The position numbers were made by a program, and so were the translations under genes. A stretch of 64,000 bases of DNA from Psychrilyobacter piezotolerans (lineage in GTDB: Bacteria; Fusobacteriota; Fusobacteriia; Fusobacteriales; Fusobacteriaceae). Location: the NCBI RefSeq assembly GCF_003391055.1, contig NZ_QUAJ01000002.1:62001-126000 (forward strand), in the 5' to 3' direction. Below the pieces are notes generated by a model. It was not told the DNA's origin. It made no database searches and saw nothing but the letters and a program-made list of their open reading frames with translations. Of the stretch, positions 1-7,701 are shown one piece after another (positions within the stretch are counted from its first letter, which is position 1; every line of letters begins with the position of its first letter).

Positions 1-122
1 TGATACATTTTAATTTCTTTATTAAAGTAATAGAGAAATTAAATATTCGTATAAACTTGATGGCAAAGAAAGGTATATTCGTGATACACAAGTATTAACT
101 AGATAAAAAAGGATGTTAATAT

Positions 123-710
123 ATGGATAATAATAATAATAATAATATAAAAAAAATAGGAATTTTCGGTGGAAGTTTTAATCCTGTCCATAGGGGACAT
201 ATGGAGATGGCGAATCTGGCCATAGAAAAACTTGATTTAGATCGATTATATCTTGTTCCTGTGGGAACTCCCTGTCATAGATGTGATAATGACTTCGTTA
301 GCGGTCAGGATAGAATGGCTATGATAAAACTAGTCTGTTTAAACAACAAAAAGCTTTTCCCCTGCGATTATGAGATAATTTCTGAAAAGGTATCCTATAC
401 CTATGATACCCTCCTGAAAATCGCGGAGATCCACCCTGACAGCCTTATATACGAAATTATCGGAGAAGATTCCGCAGAGTATCTAACCAGTTGGAAAAAT
501 TATGAAAAGATGGTTGATCTCTGTAAATTTGTTTTTTTCAAAAGAAAGGGCTATCAGTCCACTATCCATGGCCTTCTGACTATTGAAGCACCACTATTTA
601 ATATCAGCTCTACCCTGATCAGGGAAAAAATAAAAAACAACGAACCATTGGAAGATTATATAACTCCAGAAGTAGAAGAATATATAAGAGAGCATAACTT
701 GTATAGATAA
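123..710 (+). CDS. nadD: Nicotinate-nucleotide adenylyltransferase
   Basis: Transfers AMP from ATP to nicotinate mononucleotide, giving deamido-NAD in cytoplasmic NAD synthesis. The N-terminus carries the nucleotidyltransferase signature GIFGGSFNPVHRGH (about residues 13-26), and the C-terminal part has the ISST-LIRE motif (about 160-168) typical of NadD. The length of 195 aa is normal for the family. The ATG at 123 follows AAAGGA with 9 nt between. A run of Asn codons near the start (residues 3-8) is an AAT repeat and could vary in length. The function is firm. The upstream partner gene lies outside the window. Confidence 0.96.
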   Translation: MDNNNNNNIKKIGIFGGSFNPVHRGHMEMANLAIEKLDLDRLYLVPVGTPCHRCDNDFVSGQDRMAMIKLVCLNNKKLFPCDYEIISEKVSYTYDTLLKIAEIHPDSLIYEIIGEDSAEYLTSWKNYEKMVDLCKFVFFKRKGYQSTIHGLLTIEAPLFNISSTLIREKIKNNEPLEDYITPEVEEYIREHNLYR

Positions 711-892
711 CCTGTCACGAATTACGTGAAGAAAAATTTTAATTTAAGGGTTTAAAACCTCAAAAGTTAAGAGAAAGATAGCTATGCTATCTTTCTCTTA
801 TATCCAAACTTTGGTTCCCCTAGGGGGAACCATAAAAGGAAGGGGAATTCGTGACAACAAATAAAATTTTTATATAAAGGGGGCAATAAATT
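711..892. repeat. Intergenic region with nested inverted repeats
   Basis: The gap between nadD and the cupin gene is built of inverted repeats. The outer arms GTCACGAATT (714-723) and AATTCGTGAC (846-855) enclose a 13-bp perfect hairpin (770-782 with 786-798, loop TAT) and a 9-bp perfect hairpin (812-820 with 824-832, loop TAG). Neither inner hairpin is followed by a T-run on the plus strand, so this is not a standard terminator. The CACGAATT word resembles part of the dispersed intergenic repeat seen near 28.6 kb. It may be a small mobile or decayed repeat unit. Confidence 0.5.
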
Positions 893-1240
893 ATGATAAT
901 CAGAGAATGTGACACGAAAAAAGTAACCAGTGAAAAACCTCGTGGGGGGCATGGTCTTATCCATGGAATGCAATATCTTGTAGGTGATCAAATTACCAAT
1001 AAGATAAAAATCGTCATGGCAAACGACCTTGAGATAGGAGCTATGATAGGAGAACACTCCCATATAGATGATGAGGAGTTTTACTACATTATCGCAGGGC
1101 AGGGCAGGGTTATCGATGATGGTGTGGTAAAAGAAGTCAGTGCCGGAGATTTAGTTTATACAGGTTCCGGGCACTCCCATTCATTGGAAAATATAGGCGA
1201 TACAAAATTAAAATTTTTGGCTTTCATAGTTGAAAAGTAG
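893..1240 (+). CDS. Cupin-domain protein
   Basis: Small single-domain cupin of 115 aa. The first cupin motif is visible as GEHSHIDDEEFYYIIAG (about residues 53-69) with the metal-binding His-X-His and Glu. The second motif, G-D-L-V-Y-T-G-S-G-H-S-H, follows at about 91-102. Such proteins bind a divalent metal and act as isomerases, dioxygenases or small-molecule sensors; the substrate cannot be read from the sequence. The ATG lies behind AGGGGG. It stands between two inverted-repeat regions and has its own terminator, so it is probably monocistronic. Confidence 0.85.
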   Translation: MIIRECDTKKVTSEKPRGGHGLIHGMQYLVGDQITNKIKIVMANDLEIGAMIGEHSHIDDEEFYYIIAGQGRVIDDGVVKEVSAGDLVYTGSGHSHSLENIGDTKLKFLAFIVEK

Positions 1241-1260
1241 GGACATGACGGGTAATATAG

Positions 1261-1306
1261 GGTGACTCATAAGTAGAAAATCTACTTGTGAGTTGCTCTT
1301 TTTTTA
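1261..1306 (+). terminator. Intrinsic terminator after cupin gene
   Basis: A 13-bp stem, ACTCATAAGTAGA pairing with TCTACTTGTGAGT across an AAA loop with one G-T pair, is followed shortly by a run of seven T. The CTCATAAGTA word recurs in intergenic repeats at about 35.05 kb and 44.34 kb. Confidence 0.85.
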
Positions 1307-1360
1307 TACTTCTATTTCAGACGTTGAATTGAGTTTTTTAGAAAAAACAAAAGAAATAAT

Positions 1361-1389
1361 TTGACATGAAGTACATTCAATGATATATT
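1361..1389 (+). promoter_or_regulatory. Sigma70-type promoter of NADH oxidase gene
   Basis: TTGACA (1361-1366), a 17-bp spacer and TATATT (1384-1389) form a near-consensus promoter. It leaves about a 55-nt leader before the ATG at 1450, which follows AAAAGGAG. Confidence 0.8.
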
Positions 1390-1449
1390 AATCACATAAG
1401 TATTGTAATAATTATAAAATTATAATTAAACCAAAAGGAGTGTATAAAT

Positions 1450-2802
1450 ATGAAAAAAGAAAAGGTAGTAGTAATTGGAACAAACCATGCAGGAACTCAT
1501 TCCATCCTTGAGATAGCTAATAAATATAAAGATACCCATGAGGTAGTTACATATGATAAAAATGATAACATCTCATTTTTAGGGTGCGGAATGGCACTGT
1601 GGATCGGCGGAGTAATTGATTCTGGAGACGGGTTATTCTACGCTACCCCTGAATCACTCCGTGAAGCTGGAGCAGAGGTTCATATGAAGCATGATTTTAA
1701 AAATGTAGATTTTGATAAAAAAACTATAGAAGTTGAAGATATAGACACTGGAGAAATGAAGACTGAAACTTATGACAAGCTTATCTTTGCAATTGGATCA
1801 TGGCCTATCTTACCTCCTTTACCGGGACATGATTTAGAAAACATTATGTATGCTAAGATCTTCCAAAATGCACAGTCTGCAATTGAAAAGATAAAGGACC
1901 CATCTATTAAGAAGGTTACTGTGGTAGGAGCCGGATATATAGGAATCGAATTAGTAGAAGCTTTCAAAGAAAATGGAAAGGAAGTTACTTTAATCAACGA
2001 TATGGATGTTCTAAACAGATATTACGATTCTAATTTCCAGGAGATGATGAGAGCTAACTTAGAAAAAAATGGCATCATCATGCAATTAGGAGAAACTGTT
2101 ACTGAATTTGCAGGAGATGGGAAGGTTAGTAAAGTCATCACAACTAAGGGTGAGTACGATACCGACCTAGTACTCATGTCTATTGGATTCAAACCCAATA
2201 CAGGAATTTTAGCGGATACAGGTATCGAATTGACACCTAGAGGAGCTATCCTCACTAACAACAGGATGGAAACAAGTATTAAAGACGTCTATGCAATAGG
2301 AGACTGTGCTACCGTATACAACAATGCCTCGGAACAATTTGAAAATATTGCTCTTGCAACTAACGCTGTCAGAACAGGAATCGTTGCAGGTCACAATGTT
2401 TGTGGTACACCACTTGAGATGCAGGGAGTACAGGGGTCTAACGCAATCCATATATTTGGATTGACCTTATCCTCTACCGGATTGACTGAATGTGTAGCAA
2501 AAAGTTCAGGAATGAATGTTGAAACGGTTGAATTCACAGATTTAATCAAATCTGCTTTCATGCCGGAAAATGATGAGATCACAGTAAAAGTAGTCTGGGA
2601 AAAGGAAACCAAGAGAATTGTAGGAGCACAAATGGCATCTACTTCAGATATTACATTAGCATTACATTTCTTTAGTTTAGCTATACAGGAAAGATATACT
2701 ATGGATAAGTTAGCACTTACAGATACATTTTTCCTCCCGCACTTTAACCAGCCGCATAATTTCATTACAAAAGCTGGATTGTTAGCCTTGGGTAAATTAT
2801 AA
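1450..2802 (+). CDS. nox: FAD-dependent NADH oxidase / CoA-disulfide reductase family
   Basis: Flavoprotein of the pyridine nucleotide-disulfide reductase class, 450 aa, matching H2O-forming NADH oxidases. An N-terminal FAD-binding motif (VVVIGTNHAGT, residues 6-16) is followed by the redox cysteine Cys46 in SFLGCGMALWIGG. An NAD-binding GAGYIG motif comes near residue 160, a second FAD motif (YAIGDC) near 280, and a dimerisation domain closes the protein. In an anaerobe it would detoxify oxygen and regenerate NAD+. A CoA-disulfide reductase or persulfide role cannot be excluded from sequence. It has its own promoter and terminator. Confidence 0.9.
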   Translation: MKKEKVVVIGTNHAGTHSILEIANKYKDTHEVVTYDKNDNISFLGCGMALWIGGVIDSGDGLFYATPESLREAGAEVHMKHDFKNVDFDKKTIEVEDIDTGEMKTETYDKLIFAIGSWPILPPLPGHDLENIMYAKIFQNAQSAIEKIKDPSIKKVTVVGAGYIGIELVEAFKENGKEVTLINDMDVLNRYYDSNFQEMMRANLEKNGIIMQLGETVTEFAGDGKVSKVITTKGEYDTDLVLMSIGFKPNTGILADTGIELTPRGAILTNNRMETSIKDVYAIGDCATVYNNASEQFENIALATNAVRTGIVAGHNVCGTPLEMQGVQGSNAIHIFGLTLSSTGLTECVAKSSGMNVETVEFTDLIKSAFMPENDEITVKVVWEKETKRIVGAQMASTSDITLALHFFSLAIQERYTMDKLALTDTFFLPHFNQPHNFITKAGLLALGKL

Positions 2803-2810
2803 AAAATATA

Positions 2811-2840
2811 AGAAGAGGCTCTTTGAGCCTCTTCTCTTTA
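2811..2840. terminator. Bidirectional terminator between nox and ung remnant
   Basis: An 11-bp perfect stem, AGAAGAGGCTC (2811-2821) with GAGCCTCTTCT (2825-2835) and loop TTT, is flanked by A-rich and T-rich sequence. It separates convergent genes. Confidence 0.75.
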
Positions 2841-3276
2841 AAGTTGCCAATTTATTGCCTCTCTTCCCTTGGATCTTAAATAGTCATTAGTTTTGGAAAA
2901 AGGTCTGCTTCCAAAAAATCCCCTATAGGCTGAGAGTGGTGAAGGATGAATGGCTATTATCAATTTTTAAATCATCATATAATTCCTTATTAATATTTAT
3001 TAAAGACCCGGGAAGGGGCTTTACATCCGGTAAAACTGAAAAACACAACCCATGAGCATGTCCTGGAGTAGGATAGGGGTCTTGCCCTAAAATAACAACT
3101 TTTATCTTATTTAAAGGAGTGGAATTTAAAGCATTAAACCACTGGGAAGGTTTCGGCAGAATTAATTTCCCTTCCCCTTTCTCCTTTTTTAAAAAATCAC
3201 TTAGATTATTCATATACTCCTTTTGAAATTCTTCCTTTAAAAATTCTAACCAAGAATTGTCTAATTTTATTTTCAT
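2838..3276 (-). pseudogene. ung: Uracil-DNA glycosylase, internally deleted
   Basis: The first ~105 codons (3276 down to about 2945) match the N-terminal half of family-1 uracil-DNA glycosylase, with the catalytic-Asp motif [13 protein letters not shown] and KPLPGSL. The reading frame then runs only to a stop at 2923. In a different frame immediately downstream the C-terminal end of the same enzyme is intact: [15 protein letters not shown] with the catalytic His, then a SKTNDYL stretch and a final INWQL, stopping at 2838. About 90-95 central residues, including the LLLN uracil-pocket segment, are missing. This is an in-gene deletion of roughly 280 bp plus a frameshift. The product should be inactive. 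The recent look of both ends suggests a young event. Confidence 0.88.
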
Positions 3277-3333
3277 AATTTAGACCACCCCTTAGTATTT
3301 TTCGTATTTCTAAAATAAAAAAATGTAAATTTT

Positions 3334-3364
3334 AAAAGCTCCTAACTATAGTTAGGAGCTTTTT
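3334..3364. terminator. Intrinsic terminator, downstream of permease gene
   Basis: A 13-bp perfect stem, AAAAGCTCCTAAC (3334-3346) with GTTAGGAGCTTTT (3351-3363) and loop TATA. The T-runs on both sides fit termination of the permease transcript on the minus strand. Confidence 0.85.
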
Positions 3365-3373
3365 TATACTTAT

Positions 3374-4702
3374 TTATTTTTTCCTATAAAATGGAATTCC
3401 TGATAAAACTATAATTATAGAATATAACATATAGTACGGTTGATTTACTGTGGCACTTATTGTTATTCCTATTCCACCAATTGCAGCCAGTACCGGGATG
3501 ATTGGGTATAACGGAACCTTATATGGTCTTACTAAATTAGGTTCTTTCTTTCTCAGTATGATGAGTCCTATGAACAACACTGAATAAAAAGCCCATATAA
3601 TTGCTACTGGAATGTCAGCAAATATATCAATACTCATTCCGATTATAAATGGTGCTATCAGATAAAGAAAACTTATCGTCCCTATTAAAAAACCAGATTT
3701 TAATGGTGTATCAAACCTTGTACTTACTTCTGAAAAATGCTTCTTCATAGGAAAATGTCCCTCAATCGCCAGGGTATAAGGAAATCTTATTCCTGCCAGT
3801 GTCAGTCCATTTAATGTCCCGTATGCCGATATGACTATTCCACCAAAGATAGCTTTAGTTGCAATTGGTCCAAATAAAAGATTAGCTGCTCCTACAGTTC
3901 CCTGTTCTGCCAGTAAATTAGCCGGCAAAGTCTTAAGTAAAGCGATATTTAATCCTACGTATAAAACTATAATCAGACCTAATCCAAAGATAATTGCCCT
4001 AGGCAGGTTTTTCGTTGGATTTTTTATTTCTCCACCTATACTACAAGCTAACATCCAGCCATCATAAGCAAACATTACCGGTACCAATGCTGCTAATACT
4101 AAACTCATGCTAAATGGTGAATCTATTCCTGGGGCCACGCTAAATGGTGTTGGATTTGCTCCATTTAATAAACCAAAAATAAGTAATCCTGCCAGTGGAA
4201 TTATTTTCACTGCTGTTACTAAAGTCTGCAGCCTACCACCAGATTTAGCCATAAATAAATTGATAACAAAGACCGATATAAATGCCGGGATAGATATCAT
4301 AGCTACATTTGTAGGAGTGCTTTCTATTCCTAAAAATATAGTCGCAAAGAACCCGGTATAATATGCCAGTACCGCCACTAACCCCGGCAGATATAAAACT
4401 ACATGCATCCATCCAGTCATAAATCCGGCAAAGTCTCCGTAAATTCTTCTGATATAAGCTACTAGTCCACCTGTTTCCGGGATAGCTGCTCCCAATTCCG
4501 CTGCTGTTAAACCTGCCAAGATGGTAATAGTTCCACCTAATACCCACGCTAATATAGCAACTTTCGGGTTTAGACTAGATGCTTTTAGTATAGCCTCTGC
4601 CTTAAAGAATATTCCTATTCCCACCACTATTCCAATTACCATTGCTGTTGCCACCGATATTCCATATTTTTCATGTAATTTTGTTTCTTTCATTTCCTTC
4701 AC
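3374..4702 (-). CDS. APC-superfamily amino-acid permease
   Basis: Polytopic inner-membrane transporter of about 442 aa with some 12 hydrophobic segments. The first helix has the APC signature GIVVGIGIFFKA near the N-terminus, and the AELGAAIPETGG stretch in the second to third helix region is typical of amino-acid/polyamine antiporters and LAT-like carriers. The substrate is not readable. I prefer the GTG at 4702, which has GGAG 10 nt upstream. A GTG at 4711 is too close to that site, and the ATG at 4693 has no properly spaced site. It has its own promoter and a leader rich in UAG triplets, discussed under findings. Confidence 0.88.
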   Translation of the reverse strand: MKEMKETKLHEKYGISVATAMVIGIVVGIGIFFKAEAILKASSLNPKVAILAWVLGGTITILAGLTAAELGAAIPETGGLVAYIRRIYGDFAGFMTGWMHVVLYLPGLVAVLAYYTGFFATIFLGIESTPTNVAMISIPAFISVFVINLFMAKSGGRLQTLVTAVKIIPLAGLLIFGLLNGANPTPFSVAPGIDSPFSMSLVLAALVPVMFAYDGWMLACSIGGEIKNPTKNLPRAIIFGLGLIIVLYVGLNIALLKTLPANLLAEQGTVGAANLLFGPIATKAIFGGIVISAYGTLNGLTLAGIRFPYTLAIEGHFPMKKHFSEVSTRFDTPLKSGFLIGTISFLYLIAPFIIGMSIDIFADIPVAIIWAFYSVLFIGLIILRKKEPNLVRPYKVPLYPIIPVLAAIGGIGITISATVNQPYYMLYSIIIVLSGIPFYRKK

Positions 4703-4805
4703 TAATACCACACTCCTAATTTCTATACTTTAGTCTTTTCACACCTAATTCCTACTCTAATACTCTAATACTTATTCTACATTTTAGATATAAAAAACTT
4801 TAGTT

Positions 4806-4834
4806 ATTCTATCATGAATTTAAAGATACGTCAA
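4806..4834 (-). promoter_or_regulatory. Sigma70-type promoter of the APC permease gene
   Basis: On the minus strand TTGACG (4829-4834), a 17-bp spacer and TAGAAT (4806-4811). It predicts a leader of roughly 95 nt before the GTG at 4702. Confidence 0.7.
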
Positions 4835-4853
4835 TTTTCATGTTTTTAGCTTT

Positions 4854-7145
4854 TTAAAATTCATAACCAAAAAACGCTGATAAGAGCATTCCCCTTGCAT
4901 CTGAATCATTGGAAACCACAATTTCTAAAGGCCCGACTAAGCTATCCCACCCCAGACCAATTCCTACTCCATGTTTAAAATTTTCTCCTGCCTTACTATC
5001 TTCAGTTATTATTAAATCTGTAGGAGTATCATATGTAACAGTATTGTATTTCATATTGATATACACACTCGCATTTAATTTATATCTTAGGTTGATTCCT
5101 GCCATATAAAATTCTTCAGCATATTTCCTCATGGCATTCATTCCATAAAAGGAAAATAGATTTGTTTTTAAATCATTTCTCAGCCCGCCTATTTTAAAAT
5201 ACTCATTTTCCGGTATTTCTGTCCCATCCATCTTTCCCCCAGAGATAAATAACTCGAGATTAAATTTTTCTTTAATTGGAATATGCTGATGCATATCAAA
5301 TAAGAGTCCGCTAAATTCAACACTTCCGCTGCCTTCAATATCTCCACCTGTAAATAAACTCAGATCATTTTTTACACCTTCATCTGAAAAATGCGAATCA
5401 TCCCTGCTGTCTGACTTTATGAAAATATATCCTTTATAATAATCCCAGGATGATTTAGATTTAAATTCTTTAGAACCGCTTTCATATTCATTTTTAGACA
5501 TTATATATTCAATCTTAGTCCCTAAAGAATATGAATTGAATACAGCAGTCCCTAGTATTCCATCTATATAGACACTCTCATTAGCATATTCACTAATTTT
5601 ATCCGCCTTATCATATATAAAAAGGGGATTAGCTTTAGCACCAAAACCTATAGAACTTAAATATTGGATTTCTTTAAAATTATACTCAGAAACTCCTCTA
5701 AATTCCAACTTGGGGTATTTAGATATTTCTGCCGTTACCATATAGTCATTATCAAGGAGTCCATAAGTAGAGATTTCCGTTGCTATCCCTATGGCAGCCC
5801 CAAAATCACTGCTGGCATTGATCCCTAATCTCAAATATCTAGTTTCAGTTTCTTGGATTTCTATAGTTAATTTTTTATCTTCTATTCTATAAAAAGATCT
5901 ATTGATAACATATAGTGCATTTATCTTATTCATCCATAAATTTAATTCTTCCTGAGTATAATTCCCTGGAATTCCCTTTCTAGAAATCCCCAATATTTTT
6001 TCTTTAGTCACACTTTTATTTCCTACAAGGACTACCTCATCTATTTCAAATTCTATTTCTTCATTATTTATATCTTTTGATTCAGGTGTTTTTTTTGATT
6101 TACTTCTGCTTAATTTCACCAGCTCTTCCCTATGTTTTTTTGTTTCTCTCTCTCCCATTTCTATAAGAGTTTCTAAATTTGAAAAATCTGCTACCGAAGT
6201 TTTTTTCACATCTGGTACTATCAATATATCGGCCAACTCTGTAGCTTCTTTAAACTCTTTTTCACTCCTATAGGTTGATATTTTATCCATTATTTCAACT
6301 AAATTAGAATTTTCTTTAATTATAGTTTCATCAGCACTTATATCTACTGCAATGACAATATCGGCTCCCATATTTAAAACCTCTTGAACAGGTAAATTAT
6401 CTACTAACCCACCGTCTATATAAAACTCACCATCATCTTTTACAGGTTCAAAAATTGTTGGAATAGTCATACTCATAAATACTGCCTTGGCTAAATCTCC
6501 TTTTCCTATAGCCTGTCTCTCTCCAGTATTAATATTGGTGGCAATGGCTCTAAATGGTATCTGCAGATTATCAAAATCATCTACTTCTTCTACTCTTATA
6601 AAGAGTGATTTCAACTCCAAATAAAATGCCCTTCCAGTCAATACACCCTTTGGAAATTTTAATTTCCAGTTTTCATCTATTTCTAAATTAAAACAATATT
6701 TTTCCCGCTTATCCTTATCAACTATAGAAGTGTACTTCCTGGCCTGGTTATCGTTTTTAAATGAATCCCAGTCTATATTAAGTATGATTTTCTCTATCTC
6801 ATCTGCTGTATAACCAGCAGCATAAAGAGCTCCTACAATACTACCGAAACTTGTTCCGGTTATATAGTCTATATGGATATTATACTCTTCTAAGATCTTT
6901 AATACACCTACATGGGCAGCTCCCTTGGCTCCTCCTCCGCTGAGAACCAGACCTATCTTAGGAGGTCTTTCCATATTTTCTTTTTTTTCTAAGACTTCCT
7001 GGTGTAGAACTTTTAATTTTTCTAATTCTATTTCCTTTCCCGATATCTTCTGTTCCAATATTTTTAGTTTGTGATACCCCATTGCCTCTGAAAATCCCGT
7101 CAAAAACATCAATCCAAATAAAAAAATAACTATTTTAAACCTCAT
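4854..7145 (-). CDS. fplA: Patatin-like phospholipase, type Vd autotransporter (FplA-like)
   Basis: Length of 763 aa, close to F. nucleatum FplA. Order of parts: signal peptide (1-22), a short helical linker (24-60), a patatin phospholipase A domain with oxyanion motif GGGAKG (about 70-75), nucleophile Ser99 in GTSFG and Asp244 in YIDGG, then a POTRA-like segment (about 366-430) and a 16-strand-type barrel ending in Phe (FFGYEF). This is the PlpD/FplA layout, in which the barrel carries the lipase to the cell surface. Family members cleave phospholipids and have been linked to host lipid handling in fusobacteria. The gene follows hutP by about 80 nt with no clear terminator. The RBS GGAG is 5 nt before the ATG. 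Confidence 0.93.
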   Translation of the reverse strand: MRFKIVIFLFGLMFLTGFSEAMGYHKLKILEQKISGKEIELEKLKVLHQEVLEKKENMERPPKIGLVLSGGGAKGAAHVGVLKILEEYNIHIDYITGTSFGSIVGALYAAGYTADEIEKIILNIDWDSFKNDNQARKYTSIVDKDKREKYCFNLEIDENWKLKFPKGVLTGRAFYLELKSLFIRVEEVDDFDNLQIPFRAIATNINTGERQAIGKGDLAKAVFMSMTIPTIFEPVKDDGEFYIDGGLVDNLPVQEVLNMGADIVIAVDISADETIIKENSNLVEIMDKISTYRSEKEFKEATELADILIVPDVKKTSVADFSNLETLIEMGERETKKHREELVKLSRSKSKKTPESKDINNEEIEFEIDEVVLVGNKSVTKEKILGISRKGIPGNYTQEELNLWMNKINALYVINRSFYRIEDKKLTIEIQETETRYLRLGINASSDFGAAIGIATEISTYGLLDNDYMVTAEISKYPKLEFRGVSEYNFKEIQYLSSIGFGAKANPLFIYDKADKISEYANESVYIDGILGTAVFNSYSLGTKIEYIMSKNEYESGSKEFKSKSSWDYYKGYIFIKSDSRDDSHFSDEGVKNDLSLFTGGDIEGSGSVEFSGLLFDMHQHIPIKEKFNLELFISGGKMDGTEIPENEYFKIGGLRNDLKTNLFSFYGMNAMRKYAEEFYMAGINLRYKLNASVYINMKYNTVTYDTPTDLIITEDSKAGENFKHGVGIGLGWDSLVGPLEIVVSNDSDARGMLLSAFFGYEF

Positions 7146-7223
7146 AATATCTCCTTGTATAATGAAATAGAGCTATATAATAAAATACATGAATTATGAA
7201 ACTATATATCGTAGCCTTTGATC

Positions 7224-7637
7224 TTATTTATTTATTATTCTATGTGCTGTAGCAATGGCTACTTCATTTAGATGTAATATCCCAATATTTAACAGTACTG
7301 CCACAGAGATATCCTCGTCTATCCTTACCAGTGAAATCTTACCTCCTACATTAAAACCATTAGTCTTACTGCTAACTTGATTTAGAGCATCCCTTACAGC
7401 TCCTATTATGATCCCGTTATGACTCCTGTTATCTTCTACTAATCCATTTTTTATTGCAGCCACTATGGAATTTTCTACTATTTTAATGGTCATATCCGGC
7501 ATCTTCCCGCCTATATTTACCGCTGCTGTTAATATTCCATTTTTTTTGTATTCTTCCTTTAATTTTTTTTCCTCTTCCCTGGTTGTAAGCACCATATTTA
7601 TAGCTATTTTAGAAATTTCATAACTTTTTTCCTTCAT
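7224..7637 (-). CDS. hutP: HutP-family RNA-binding antiterminator
   Basis: A 137-aa protein that aligns by eye with Bacillus HutP: an N-terminal helix with charged residues, a central GGKMPDM...VAAIKNGL segment, the SHNGIIIGAVRDALNQV helix, and the C-terminal IAVSL-like strand ISVAVLLNIG. In Bacillus, HutP is a hexamer that binds histidine and Mg2+ and then UAG-type repeats in hut mRNA, blocking a terminator. No hut genes lie nearby here; it sits between ftsH and the autotransporter. Its target is unknown. A terminator hairpin lies just before its RBS (GTAGGAGG), which could itself be a control point. Confidence 0.82.
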   Translation of the reverse strand: MKEKSYEISKIAINMVLTTREEEKKLKEEYKKNGILTAAVNIGGKMPDMTIKIVENSIVAAIKNGLVEDNRSHNGIIIGAVRDALNQVSSKTNGFNVGGKISLVRIDEDISVAVLLNIGILHLNEVAIATAHRIINK

Positions 7638-7662
7638 CCTTTTCCTCCTACTTTTATTTTCT

Positions 7663-7699
7663 TAGAAAAAGGGCTACCCTTTTTAAGGTAACCCTTTTA
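7663..7699 (-). terminator. Intrinsic terminator / attenuator between ftsH and hutP
   Basis: An 11-bp stem, AAAGGGCTACC (7668-7678) with GGTAACCCTTT (7687-7697) and one G-T pair, is followed on the minus strand by TTTTT. It lies about 30 nt ahead of the hutP start codon. Confidence 0.75.
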
Positions 7700-7701
7700 T
7701 A

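Noticed and set aside
1-110. Two short open tails at the left edge, ending at 98 and 106, that might be the end of an upstream gene.
   Set aside because: The two frames conflict, one has stops at 11 and 23, and neither peptide is recognisable. They are too short to call.
782-1063. 93-codon minus-strand frame over the cupin gene.
   Set aside because: It runs antisense to a clear cupin gene and through the hairpins; no ribosome site or domain.
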